DNA of 64,000 bases from Skeletonema tropicum (taxonomy: Eukaryota > Bacillariophyta > Thalassiosirophyceae > Thalassiosirales > Thalassiosiraceae): positions 1,054,001-1,118,000 of the forward strand of contig CM074142.1 of NCBI GenBank assembly GCA_037178625.1, in the 5' to 3' direction. Positions within the stretch are counted from its first letter, which is position 1. Each line of letters begins with the position of its first letter. A program made the translations under genes and the position numbers. Of the stretch, positions 1 through 9,980 are shown one piece after another. The notes beneath the pieces are model-generated. The model saw nothing but the letters and a program-made list of their open reading frames with translations, had not been told where the DNA came from and made no database searches.

Positions 1-494
1 TTTCTCTCAATATATCCTCCCTTTTCCATATAAAGTAAGCCATCAAGCTCAGCCGTTAGATTGGATGGATTGAGCCCCAGCTTGAACGCTACAGTTTCAA
101 GCAACTTACTAAGAGAATCATTCCATTGAGGATTTTGTATCTTGATTTTGCTCGCCTCAATTTCATATACCCCGTCGTTATCCTCTTCGTCACTTGTGGC
201 TCTTTTCTTCACCTCATTCCCGTGATGATTACTAATGGGCAAAGGAACACTCCCCACCCCGCTAATACACAGGCCGACAGTGGACGGCAGCGCAGGCGAA
301 GTGGTGGATCCATCGGCAATATCCACGAAGCAGAAATTACCGCAGAATGCTGTGTCATATTCAATTGATTCATAGACATCCCAGCGTCTAGTAAACTCTG
401 GTTCTTCACTTCCAGAGGAGGCATCATCGTCGTGGGATCGATTTTGAGCAAGGATGCCGACATCGGCAACGGCGGCATTGGAAGGCGACGACAT
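1..494 (-). CDS. 2OG-Fe(II)-oxygenase-like protein, 5' part (paralogue A)
   Basis: Reading on the minus strand from the ATG at 494, the frame is open to the window edge (164 codons). The product begins MSSPSNAAVADVGILAQN and contains YEIEASKIKIQNPQW, followed by a stretch resembling a helical N-terminal region. It is a clear paralogue of the gene starting at 61817, where the same start, acidic segment and following residues recur with scattered substitutions. Function is inferred from that paralogue, which continues into a 2OG-Fe(II)-oxygenase-like fold; the catalytic part of this copy lies outside the window. No stop or frameshift is seen in the visible part, unlike the second copy. The ATG is chosen because both copies share it and homology continues upstream only as non-coding sequence. 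Confidence 0.75.
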   Translation of the reverse strand, partial: MSSPSNAAVADVGILAQNRSHDDDASSGSEEPEFTRRWDVYESIEYDTAFCGNFCFVDIADGSTTSPALPSTVGLCISGVGSVPLPISNHHGNEVKKRATSDEEDNDGVYEIEASKIKIQNPQWNDSLSKLLETVAFKLGLNPSNLTAELDGLLYMEKGGYIER

Positions 495-735
495 GGTGTC
501 TGCTCAGAAAACAATGCGGAGAATCTCAAAGCAGCAACGACAACAACTTGTAATAATAGTATGATAATAATCTGAGTCAGCTGCTGATCCTTTGTTATTT
601 GATCCCCAAGAGTCTCATTGCACTAACGATTGTTGCACTTTGTTCTTGCTCGATTTCATTTCAATCGATGCTCGGTGAATTTTCAGCACCGCTGAAATAA
701 AGAGCGCGATGAAGTATTGTAAGTATGGTATTACG
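495..735 (-). promoter_or_regulatory. 5' flank of paralogue A, conserved with 61640-61816
   Basis: Read on the minus strand, the bases before the ATG at 494 align by eye with those before the ATG at 61817. Shared blocks are AAAGTGCAAC followed by a CGTT block, the CAGCTG-GACTCAG / CAGCTGGCTCAG area, TTGAGATT, and CTGAGCAG/CTGAACAG just before ACCATG. The duplication therefore included the promoter region. No TATA box can be assigned. Confidence 0.5.
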
Positions 736-794
736 TATCTACAGCAACGTTCGGGCTGGCGATATTTGGCGATAAGTGACGGTCTGAGTGCTGT

Positions 795-950
795 CATATA
801 GCCGTCACTTCCGTCACCTACCCGTCACATATCCGTCACTGATCCGTCACCAAAGTGACGGACGGAGACGGATTCCGTCACATTTCATCTCAGCCGTCAC
901 TTCAGCCGTCACTTCAGCCGTCACTTCAGCCGTCACTTCAGCCGTCACTT
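795..950. repeat. CCGTCAC tandem/subterminal repeat array (left)
   Basis: About eleven copies of CCGTCAC lie here, plus one inverted GTGACGG. The last five are in strict 12-bp tandem (TTCAGCCGTCAC). It mirrors the right array at 1965-2100, which mixes both orientations around the word GACGGA. Confidence 0.75.
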
Positions 951-1964
951 TATTGGCGATACGATGATATTTATTCGTCCCATGATAAGTAATAAAGTAA
1001 GGCGTAAGGCTGTGATGTGAATACAGTGTGAATACTTACGTCTTATGATGTAGTTGTGTGGTATGCAACAAGGCTTAGAGATCCCTCCTAATTCGTTCCA
1101 AATCCTAATCATCTCCTCTTCGAAAGAATGCGGAATAAATGGAAAAAGAAAATCGAATCCGTGTCCCATCGACAGCAATATCCTAGCGACAGCTCAAGTG
1201 CAAGTGAGTCTTTTATGTCAGAGGACTCTTGCTCATCAGAACAGCAGGAGACCACTCCATATGCCAGGTCCAGGTCAAACCTTTGACGTGGAGGCACAGT
1301 CGTACCACAAGAGAGCATCGTGCAGTATGACCTCCATCATAGACCCTTATCAGAGGTAGATAACTACTTGTAAGATATGTCTTGGACTGAATTTGACAAA
1401 TCAAACGTGTTATTTTAGTTTTCCTATTTTCAATCATCTTCCGTATGATCATTTTCCCTCATGTCTCTCATTCGATTCCGAAGCTGCGTTCATCGCCGCT
1501 GATGCCTGTATTACTTTCTTCAGCCATTCCATTCGCTGAACTCTTCTCCTCTCCGTTAATGATCCCGCCTATTCTTCTTCCTCAAAGGATGCAACAATGG
1601 TCCAAGAATCAGTAGCCGATGCGAACACCCAGCTTTCATCTTCCTCAATAATTTGTTTGTCAGATGGAACTTCATCTTTCTTACCTGCGCCAGTGTCAGA
1701 CGTCCTTCCGTTTTGAGTTTCTTGTTTGATGTTTGATGTAAGCGACGAAGGTCAAGTATTACATGAAAACCTAATCACCGCCTAAGGGAGGGTCGGTGGG
1801 GCGGCGGCAAGTACCTCATGACCTCCCACTCTTTTCCGCCGAACAGGTGGCTTGTGTCAACTCTTTAATGTAAGTCTAGCATGCAGCATGCAGCTACAAT
1901 CTTTATTACAACTTATTCTTTATCAGTTAGGCAGTTAGCAGGAGGCAAGAGAGCGGCCGTCCTT

Positions 1965-2100
1965 TTGTCCGTCATTTGTCCGTCCTTTGCGTCCTCCGTC
2001 ATGACGGAATCCGTCAATCTCCGTCATGACGGAGACGGACGGGTTAATGTACCGTCACTTACCGTCACTTCCGTCACAAAAAGTGACGGATAATCGCCAA
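1965..2100. repeat. CCGTCAC/GACGGA subterminal repeat array (right)
   Basis: Copies of CCGTC and GACGG in both orientations, including CCGTCATGACGG palindromes, lie just inside the right inverted repeat. They form the counterpart of the 795-950 array. Confidence 0.7.
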
Positions 2101-2379
2101 CTTATCGCCAACCCGAACGTTGCAGTACAAGCATCTCCTAAACCAATAGGCTTGACGGGAGATTTCGGATGATTTTGGGTCGATATTCGGGGATTTTGCC
2201 CGCATTTTAGCTCATTTTCACCTGATTTTTTGCAGTTGTTGGCCCCACGTGGGCACCGCCCACAAGAGGGTATGAAAAGCGCCCACTATCCCGATACGCC
2301 TAGCTCTAAAGCACCGCCCGGGCATCATTACAGTGAACAGTTACAGGGTTCCCGTGGTTACAGCAGCAGGTGCACTGTT

Positions 2380-2668
2380 CGAATTCGCATGTATTAATGT
2401 AGAAGCCTGGTTCATCTCGCTGCTTGAGTCGAATCTAAACGTAAACGTGTAGAGTCACGCAGCAGGTTCACTAATCGAGCTTCACTGTCGCTTCAAATTC
2501 ACAAGAAGTGGCCATGAGCCATGACGGAAGCGCTGAGCAATGATGGACAGGTAGCCTCTTGTCACAAAATTCGAAGATTGAAATGTATGTAAATGATAGT
2601 TGGTAAAATTTATTTCTATGAATCCAAATAATTTCCCTTTTCCCATGGCAATACAATATATAGATAGT
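2380..2668. repeat. Direct repeat A (copy of the 6519-6792 segment)
   Basis: About 290 bp match the segment at 6519-6792 in the same orientation. Shared landmarks in order are GAATTCG, GTAGAAGCC, GTTCAT, GGGTCACGCAG-type sequence, GCTTCACTGTCGCTTCAA, GTGGCCATGAGCCATGACGG, TAGCCTCTTG, AATCCAAAT and GGCAATACAAT. The 6.5-kb copy forms the 3' flank of the minus-strand UBR/oxygenase gene; here it abuts a different short reading frame. Confidence 0.7.
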
Positions 2669-2883
2669 TATACAGAGAGCCCACGATCCTCGATCCGACG
2701 CCGCAGGCAATCAGCGACAGGAGCACTCAACCTCATCTTTCCAAGACCATTGACAATATCCAACAAATCTTTATACATCACCCTCATTGACCTGACATAT
2801 TGAAACAATACGGGAGTACTACGAACAATGCTGAACATTGCCGAAAGCATGTCACGTTTGAACTTCTTGGGCCTGCGGACCAC
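2668..2883 (-). CDS. Possible 3' exon of an unrecognised gene
   Basis: A minus-strand frame of about 70 codons ends at 2668, directly next to repeat A. That is the position the UBR/oxygenase stop occupies relative to repeat B. The C-terminal translation (ending RRRIEDRGLSV) is basic and looks protein-like but matches no family I recognise. The frame opens at a GTG, so an upstream exon would be needed; GT and AG signals exist at 2890-2940 but no junction keeps the frame cleanly. It may be a gene fragment or chance. Confidence 0.2.
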   Translation of the reverse strand: MVRRPKKFKRDMLSAMFSIVRSTPVLFQYVRSMRVMYKDLLDIVNGLGKMRLSAPVADCLRRRIEDRGLSV

Positions 2884-3587
2884 GAGCGAGCTGGTCCGTT
2901 CTCTAGCAAATCATGATAAAACATGCAACAACTCACCCCATACCCCCAACAACTCATCACATACTTCCAACTAACAGCCTTCAACTCCAACATCGAATGA
3001 GATCCCTCCGGTCCTGATCAGAAGCATCAAAATCAAAAACTCTTCGACACTGACACTTCAACCTCTCCCACTCGCCATCTCCCACGAGCAGCTGCTTCAG
3101 ATTCAGATACAAACACAAACTCTCAAAAATTGGATTCGACATTTGAATTTAGCAAGAGAGGATCACCCGGGCTCAAAGCTCTCTCCAACTCCATTCTCCC
3201 TCTAGTACGCAGAACACCAAGGCCCACAGTCCAAGTCATTACCCAGCAGTAGTTTCCACGATGAAAGCCTTTACTCTTTAACAAACTGCACAGATGATAC
3301 TGCATACTTCGGACTGGAGTGTTGTAGCTCACAATCGTCCTCAAATCAAGGACGATTCCACTCAATCTCGTGATTCCACAGTCACCTATCATTTTCCTCA
3401 TAGATATCCCTACCATGTAACTCACGTGCGTGCCGAATACCCTAATCCCCTTTCAACAAAAAATCCAACTTCACAAAACACAAAACAACCATGAAACATC
3501 ATGCTACAGATGATACCCCATGTCAATACCCACGCTAGCTCACAATTTATCCAGACAATCCACCTACCACTACATTAAATATCCACG
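2884..3587. other. Intergenic, no gene recognised
   Basis: Moderately AC-rich sequence without a convincing reading frame. It should contain the promoter and 5' UTR of the KOW-motif gene starting at 3588. Confidence 0.5.
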
Positions 3588-6062
3588 ATGTCCGACCAAG
3601 CACCATCCTCCACCAATCATCGCTTCCTCCACTCCAAAATCCGCATCAAATCCAGTGTATGCGACTTACCCAACCTCACCGGAACAATCACCGAAGCAAA
3701 ACGAGGTGGATGGTTCATAACGGATAATCCAAAGATTGTGAGGCCTATTCGTGCAAGAGAGTTTGATGTTTTGGATAATGATGATGAGGAGGAGGGGAGT
3801 CATTTTAGTGATGGTGATAAAAAAGATGATGGGGATGTCAAAGATGGCACTGCTGGAAAGGACACGAAGGAATCACCAAAAGACGAACACAATAATAATG
3901 AGAAAGTGGACGATGATAACGATGATGAAGTATCCTCATCTAACAACGAAGAAGAAGAAGAAGAAGAAGGAGATAGCAACAACTACGACAAAGACCAATT
4001 CCTCAAAATAGGCACAACAATCAAAATCACCTCCGGAGAACACAACGGTAGAATCTGCACCATCTCGGAACGTCGTGTTGGCATCTTTTTAAAAATATCC
4101 GTGGATGGTGATATACGATTAATGCAACCAGATGAGATTGAGGTGATTCAGTTTAAGGATCCTTCGGATGATGATGAGGAGGAGGAAAAACAGAGTGAGA
4201 CAACAAAGAAGGGGAAGAAAAAGAATGAGAAAGATTTTGGTCATAAAAAGTATATTGGTGCATCTGTTCGTGTGGATGGAGTAGGAGCAGCAGCAGCTGC
4301 AGCGAAGAGCAGTAGTCGAGGTAGAAAAAGTAAACAACAACAACAACAACAACAGCAGCAGCAGGGGAAGGAAGCTACAGTTGAAAATGCCTTTTCAGGA
4401 GAATGGTATTTGGTATCAGATCCGGATATTGTCAAGGCGTTGGATCCTGCTCAATTTGAGGTAGTGAAGGAACGTACTGAAAGGGGGGCGGAGCGGAAGC
4501 GCAAGAGAGACGATGATGATGAAAGTGAAGAGGAGGAAGAAGACGAGGAGGCGGAGGAGGAGGAAGAAGAAGATGATTTTTTGTCCAGCATGCAATTCTG
4601 TGGTGAAATAAAGCCCGAAAAGTCGACAACAAAGTCCCTTCGCAAAAGGGGAAAGAAGATTAATTATAAAGAAAATGGAGAGAGCAGCGGCGATGATATG
4701 GAAAGTTGGCATGATAGCGAGGAGGAAGAAAAGGATGAGAAAGAGGATGGGAAGAACGATGAAGTGGATGATGATGGAAGTGTTGATAATGACGATGGAT
4801 TTGTTGTCGATGATGCAAGTGTTGCATCTGTGAGAGAGACGACATCTGCAACAAAACCAGTTGTGGACGTGACAGAGACGTCCACAACTCCCAAAGAGGA
4901 CAAGGTTGACGCAAAGTCTGATGGGGATGTGCATATCAATGTAGCTGATTCATCTAATGACGATGACATTAATAAGATGGAAGAGGAGCCAATTTCTACC
5001 TCTGCTCCTGTCATACTTCAGTCAAAGAAAGGGGATAACAACAAAATGGAGCTGCTTCTATCAGGAATGTCTCACTTACCACCTGATACAAAAATAGATG
5101 TACTAAATCGAAAGACTGGGAGAGTGATGAGGGGAGATGAAGCAATTCTACTCAAGGACTTGCCAGCAGCTTTGCTGAATCATGCTGACTACGAACCGAT
5201 TGTTCCGCCTCCTCAATCTTCATCGGGAGGTGAGGAAGGTGAGGCAGGTGATAAGGAAGTTGTGGCCGGGGGAGGCACACCGCCATTGCCTGTCGACCAC
5301 CCCAAATTTGACCCGTGGGACAACAGCGTTCTCGTAGGTGTAACTGTAGTTGTGAGGAGTGGACCTTATAAGGACATAACAGCGAAAATTAAGGAAGTCA
5401 GGGGCTCGGTAAGTCAATGAAGTTGAATTTGCCATTCTCCATATTGAGTATTCATTGACGCTTATTTCTCTATCATTTTACAGCGGTGGGTGCTAGATCA
5501 CGAAGCAGTCACTACTACCTTGCGGTCGAGTGATTGCCACTTCATCGATGATGGAAACGTTGACAAAGATTCTATCGCAGCGCATTACCAAACTAAAAAG
5601 AAAACTCCAATGCCAGCTTTTGTCAAACAGAACTGGAATAAGGCTGATGTGGCTGCAAGAGTTCGTCGTGTTGGAAGGACAGATGCGAATGTACGAGTAA
5701 GCAATGTAGTCATACCTCAAACACGCCCTCCAACTCGTGTTCGCGCATCGGCAGTGGAAGGGAAACGCGTGATGGTTACGGGAGGGGAGTTCCGTGGTCT
5801 TAGTGGTACTATTAGCTCTTGTATTCCAGGTGGTTGGTACTTGGTGTCAAATCTGTACGATGATGACCATGAGTTGGATGTTTTGATTAAATCGGAAAAA
5901 CTAGAATTGATAGATGGTGAAAGCTCAAAGACACCCCCTATGCAAGGGCTCAGTCATGAGCAAATCAAGTCTAGTATTCATTCGAAGGCTTCAGAATTGC
6001 GAATGAGAATGGAGAAGAAGAGGAAGGATGAGAAAAATGCGATGAAGATGAGAAGTTTATAG
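3588..6062 (+). CDS. Acidic KOW-motif protein (SPT5-like modules), two exons
   Basis: Exon 1 is 3588-5408 and exon 2 is 5484-6062; the 75-bp intron has GTAAGT and TTACAG ends and is phase 0, giving 799 aa. Several KOW-like segments are visible: an N-terminal one (LTGTITEAKRGGWFITD), one near residues 142-185 (KITSGEHNGRICTI), one across the intron (TVVVRSGPYKDITAKI), and the best at the C-terminus (VMVTGGEFRGLSGTISSCI). Between them run long Asp/Glu/Ser-rich stretches and a Gln run near residue 250. The KOW fold is known from SPT5, GPKOW and ribosomal proteins, where it binds RNA or RNA polymerase. The NGN domain of SPT5 is not seen, so this is probably a nuclear RNA- or transcription-associated KOW protein rather than SPT5 itself. 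Confidence 0.75.
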
Positions 6063-6827
6063 TGGCGACGGTTTGAGGAATCGGCCATGCTTACGGCGAA
6101 ATGGTCCTTCACCCCCTTGCTAAAAGTATTTATTATTACTATCGTGTCCCAACCATGCCTTTCGTCTTCGTCATTCCAAATCGCTGACATGTATATTAGA
6201 TACTATGTATTATGTTCATGCTGCAGTGGCATATTTCAAGCACTGGCCTTTACCACGTGCACTCTTTTGCTCGTCCCACGATAACTCTTCCCTCCAATCT
6301 TGAACTTAATCATTCCAACGCACTTCTTCTGACGAAGATTTGCAAGCTCATCTTCCCACACGACATGATCAGGGTGCACACAGCGTAGGTTCTTGCAACA
6401 GTACGGTAATGCACCTACCTACTCGAATCAAGAGCTTAATTAGCATCGCATTGGGCATGCATGGGCCCTTGGCTTGGGCATGGGCACGTTGACAGTTACA
6501 GCAGGAGAAGCAAGATTTGAATTCGTCTATGTATGTAGAAGCCTTGTTCATTTCACTGCTTGCGTCGTATGGGTAGGGTCACGCAGTAGGTTTGCTTCAC
6601 TGTCGCTTCAACTCAAATTCACATGTGGCCATGAGCCATGACGGACGGAAGCTAGTGAGTAATGATGGAGACTTAGCCTCTTGCCACAAAAGTCGAGGAT
6701 TGTAACCTACTACATATGTTGTAGTTGATAATATAGTAGTACGATATTAATCCAAATGATTGCCCTTTTACCCAGGGCAATACAATAATTCGTAATTTAT
6801 ATGCAGTGCCCCAGAAGGATAATTACG
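6063..6827. other. Convergent 3' region containing direct repeat B
   Basis: This lies between the KOW gene (plus) and the UBR/oxygenase gene (minus), so it holds both 3' ends. Positions 6519-6792 are repeat B, matching 2380-2668. No reading frame looks real here. Confidence 0.5.
6519..6792. repeat. Direct repeat B (copy of 2380-2668)
   Basis: Same orientation and order of landmarks as repeat A, with small indels, including an extra AT-rich stretch near 6700-6740. It is the 3'-flanking or UTR sequence of the minus-strand gene ending at 6828. Confidence 0.7.
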
Positions 6828-8603
6828 TCACGCTCCATTACTGTCAGCCTCTTCCCTCTTTGAAGCAATCAAAAGTCTCCAACGACAGTCTTCTTCATAC
6901 TTGTCAGCTTCATCCCCATCTCCCCGGATGAGTCTAGCAGCACCAGTTTCGAAGGTGAATAATGCTGTATCTGGCAGATCATTGTTATATTCAGTTGTAG
7001 AAAATTGTGGGAGAGACAGAACTAATTCTTCTTCCTCCTCTTCTTCGCTATCTTCGTTATCGTCATCTTGGCATTTTTCGTCGCTTTCAGATGTTTTAAT
7101 ATTACCATCTTGTTCTGTGCTCTCATCTATCCAAGTAGCGCCTGCACTAACAAAGGGGAGGATAATCTTCTCGTCACTTGATTTAGGTACTGTCAATCTT
7201 GAAACGTGCCTCTCTCTAAAGTCAGGTAGCATCATTCCACCACGAACTTTACCGTCACCATCATTGGCTGCAACCACTTTGGTGCGGATAGCATTGGGGA
7301 GAATATCAACTCCAGAAGGTTTGCCTGTTAGCCAAACATTCACAAGGAACGTAACCCTCAAAGAAGAAGGGGAACTAGCTCGTTTCGCATGCGGGTTCCA
7401 GGCAGCATTAGATGGTGCTCCGTGTAGTAATCGCCCGTCGAATACAATATGCTTCCCTCTAACTGCATGACTCAGTAGCATCATTTCAATTGGTCTGTCC
7501 TCGTCGTCATCGTAGGTGTGCGAAAATATACAGGTAGGTTCATTATCAGTAGTATTTTCATTGCCAATGGAGGCATGATCAACATCATCCCTGCCTGTTA
7601 GATATGTCACTGTCGACAGCGTAGGGAATGATCCTAAACCGAATTTCTCAGCGAGGAATTCATCCTTGTCATAGTGCAAATCAACAGGTGCCTTTTCACT
7701 TCCAATGTCTTTGTATTGCACCCACCACTCGGCTCCTCCTGAGGGAGCAGCTGCACCACAATCATCCAGACAGTAAGATTTCACGTGATGCTGATAAATC
7801 TCTCTGGCAAGAATTTCCAAATCACACCAATCCTTCTTTGGTTGTTGTTGTTCTTGTTCACCCTCACTACAGTCCATCTCATCCAATGCAGGCATCCAAA
7901 ACGTTTCCTTACTCTCACCCACCAACACTTCCGCCTGTCGTATCAAACTTTGACACAATGTCACATTCTTTGTCAGAGCTGGAAGAGTGTATGCACCAAA
8001 GGAGTACCCTCTCATAGAACTATCGCATTCAATGCATAATTTATTCGTGATATCACCACCGTCATCATCTGACATGCCACTGTCCCCATTCTCAGGTAGC
8101 ATCGATTCAGCAGCAGAAAGCAGCATGCTATTCGGTGGAACTTTCAACGGTAGAGGATGATTCAATTGCTTCAATTTCTCCATCGCATTGGTACTATCAA
8201 ACCCCAACTTCTTCGCCTCCTCAATAGAATCATGTTCCAGCACACAACGACAACAACTTTGTTGCTCCTCTTGCTTATTATTTTCGGCAAGGACTAAATT
8301 TGGACAATCACACGTGCATGGTCCCATTCCGACGAAATAAACGTCATGATCGGCGTGGCATACTTCCGCACAAGATTGACAGATGCACGATGGGAGGGGA
8401 GGCTGTGATGATGATGATGATGGTGACTCCTTCATCACGTTCATGGCAGTATCAGTATCTTTGCCATCATCATCATTACTCGGCGGCAACAGCTGGCATG
8501 TGTCACAGATGTAGATGGCTTGATATGCGTCGTTGTCTGCTCCTGTGACTGCACGGGTGCAGTAGTACTCGTCATTTGGTGGGGCGTCTTCTTCGTCGGT
8601 CAT
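6828..8603 (-). CDS. UBR-box zinc finger plus 2OG-Fe(II)-oxygenase-like protein
   Basis: A single-exon frame of 591 aa. Residues about 15-100 carry a UBR-box-type Cys/His pattern: C15, YICDTC, CICQSCAEVCHADHD and CTCDC. This zinc fold recognises N-degrons in UBR-type E3 ligases and occurs in UBR7. Residues about 290-430 look like a 2OG-Fe(II) dioxygenase core: HYD gives the HxD pair (H310, D312), LLHGAP the second His (H394), and SLRVT the Arg (R416) that usually binds the 2-oxoglutarate carboxylate. Between them is a Cys pair near 190; the tail is very acidic. No RING or HECT domain is seen, so it is unlikely to be a ligase by itself. An iron-dependent hydroxylase directed by an N-terminus-reading domain is an inference. 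It is divergent from the plastid gene at 8807. Confidence 0.75.
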   Translation of the reverse strand: MTDEEDAPPNDEYYCTRAVTGADNDAYQAIYICDTCQLLPPSNDDDGKDTDTAMNVMKESPSSSSSQPPLPSCICQSCAEVCHADHDVYFVGMGPCTCDCPNLVLAENNKQEEQQSCCRCVLEHDSIEEAKKLGFDSTNAMEKLKQLNHPLPLKVPPNSMLLSAAESMLPENGDSGMSDDDGGDITNKLCIECDSSMRGYSFGAYTLPALTKNVTLCQSLIRQAEVLVGESKETFWMPALDEMDCSEGEQEQQQPKKDWCDLEILAREIYQHHVKSYCLDDCGAAAPSGGAEWWVQYKDIGSEKAPVDLHYDKDEFLAEKFGLGSFPTLSTVTYLTGRDDVDHASIGNENTTDNEPTCIFSHTYDDDEDRPIEMMLLSHAVRGKHIVFDGRLLHGAPSNAAWNPHAKRASSPSSLRVTFLVNVWLTGKPSGVDILPNAIRTKVVAANDGDGKVRGGMMLPDFRERHVSRLTVPKSSDEKIILPFVSAGATWIDESTEQDGNIKTSESDEKCQDDDNEDSEEEEEEELVLSLPQFSTTEYNNDLPDTALFTFETGAARLIRGDGDEADKYEEDCRWRLLIASKREEADSNGA

Positions 8604-8806
8604 GGTTTCACGTCAGATAGAGAGATGAGTAGTTCAATGTAAGTATAGGCATCACAACACCATGGTTGGTGGTGAGTTTGGTATTGAACGCGCCAAAATC
8701 AATACTAATTCCTACATTACTTATGCGAACTGAAGGCGAAAAGAGACTCCTCTGCTTCCTCCTCCTTTCCTCATATGCATCAACAAACTGGCTGAAGATG
8801 ATCATG
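8604..8806. promoter_or_regulatory. Divergent promoter region
   Basis: About 200 bp separate the minus-strand UBR/oxygenase ATG (8603) from the preferred plus-strand start (8807), so it must serve both 5' ends. In-frame upstream Met codons at 8666, 8723 and 8798 exist but give a poorer signal peptide. Confidence 0.45.
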
Positions 8807-9667
8807 ATGAATAGTTTCTCGGCACAACGGTGGAGGACACCTTTGCCGCTGGTTGCAGTCGGCCTTCTCCTCCTTTGCTTCGTCTCAACTCGATATGAGC
8901 ACTTCGCCTTTGCCTTTTCTTCAATACCAAACTCAAAAGCGATGCACAAGACGATGGATTGCCATCATCCATCACTTCTTGTCCGCTCCGTGGCACCGAC
9001 GCTAAGTAGTGATGATGATGATGATACGGTGGACAATGGGGAGCAACCATCATTGCTAGATTCAGCTACTACAGCATCACAAAAAATGATGCTCCAAAAC
9101 TCATCATCGTCCCGCCGGCGTGTCATCACAGCCATCACATCCACAATCATCACAGCGTCAACAACCATGTTGTCAGCACCACAATCTGCATGCGCAGATG
9201 TTACAAACAAAGTCGCTAGCACAACAGCTCTTCGCGCTCTATCCAACCTCCAAATTCAATTACCTCTACGTCTAAAACCAGTAGCCCAATCCAACAATTA
9301 CGTTGGCATCAAACAATGCCTACGTGAGCCACCTCTCGATGGTATTCGTAAAAATATGTTGGTGCTCGTGAGAGGCGGAGAGGATGGTCCAAAGGCAGGA
9401 GAATTATTACTGGCATACAAGCAATTAATTTTGGCCTTGGAAAATATGGATGCAACAGCAACATTGGGGATGCAGAGAAATAAAAAAATTACAGATGATC
9501 CATTTTTGTTGAGCTTGAAGTATGATGAGGTTGAGAAGGCTTTGGCATTGTTCATTGAGGTGGGTGCTGCGGCGGCGAGTATACCATTGCAAGAGGATGA
9601 CGAGAAGCAGACTAAGGTTGGAAGTATTGATGTCCGTTCAGGTGAAGTTACACCAAGGAATGTGTAG
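8807..9667 (+). CDS. Thylakoid-lumen protein, possibly PsbQ-like PSII extrinsic subunit
   Basis: From ATG 8807 the product is 286 aa. It begins with a hydrophobic signal peptide (PLPLVAVGLLLLCFVS) ending AFA-FSS, the diatom plastid-import motif with Phe at +1. A second targeting stretch follows near residues 100-130: SSRRRVITAI, hydrophobic residues, then SACADV. This looks like a twin-Arg lumen signal with an A-x-A-type cleavage site. The mature part (about 150 aa) is mostly helical, with segments such as GELLLAYKQLILALENM and YDEVEKALALFIEVGAAAAS. This suits a four-helix bundle like PsbQ or the diatom extrinsic protein Psb31, but no diagnostic motif fixes the identity. Starts at 8666, 8798 or 8804 are alternatives. 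Confidence 0.6.
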   Translation: MNSFSAQRWRTPLPLVAVGLLLLCFVSTRYEHFAFAFSSIPNSKAMHKTMDCHHPSLLVRSVAPTLSSDDDDDTVDNGEQPSLLDSATTASQKMMLQNSSSSRRRVITAITSTIITASTTMLSAPQSACADVTNKVASTTALRALSNLQIQLPLRLKPVAQSNNYVGIKQCLREPPLDGIRKNMLVLVRGGEDGPKAGELLLAYKQLILALENMDATATLGMQRNKKITDDPFLLSLKYDEVEKALALFIEVGAAAASIPLQEDDEKQTKVGSIDVRSGEVTPRNV

Positions 9668-9980
9668 CTTAGCTAGTCAGCACTTTGATTGAGTTTGTCG
9701 AGTTGGAATGTTTTGGATGGAGCCTTGCAAACAAAGGAAGTGCATTACATTTACAGAGTACGTAAACTTCAATACGCACGGGAACATTCGATTTGATAGA
9801 AAACCTTTCTAAATAAATACAAAGTTAAACTAACACTCCTCCAAGAAAGAATGAACTCTATCTCACAAGATCTAAACATCTCGCAGGATATTTGTCTCAC
9901 ATTTTCTGCAATAAAATAGTTGTTTCTAGTCAAGCAAGAGCTATATCAACTCTTCTTCATGGATCTCTCTTTTCTGACAG
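9668..9980. other. Convergent intergenic, nothing recognised
   Basis: AT-rich 3' flanks of the lumenal-protein gene and the minus-strand gene ending at 9981. No frame or structure stands out. Confidence 0.4.

Larger units (their letters stand above)
744..2123. mobile_element. Non-autonomous TIR element, about 1.4 kb, with CCGTCAC subterminal repeats
   Basis: The ends are inverted repeats: GCAACGTTCGGGCTGGCGAT at 744 and its near complement ending at 2123 (GCAACGTTCGGGTTGGCGAT on the minus strand). Each end is followed inward by many copies of the motif CCGTCAC or GTGACGG (795-950 and 1965-2100). No transposase frame was recognised inside, so this looks like a non-autonomous DNA transposon. 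A target-site duplication is not obvious, so the superfamily is left open. The dense subterminal motifs resemble the transposase-binding repeats known from several plant DNA-transposon families. Confidence 0.65.

Noticed and set aside
795..950. Regularly spaced CCGTCAC copies as a CRISPR array
   Set aside because: Repeats are only 7-12 bp with no spacers of constant length, the sequence is eukaryotic, and the array lies inside a TIR element.
3800..4934. Long reading frames opposite or overlapping the KOW gene
   Set aside because: They are shadows of the GAT/GAA-rich acidic coding sequence and translate to Ser/Leu/His runs.
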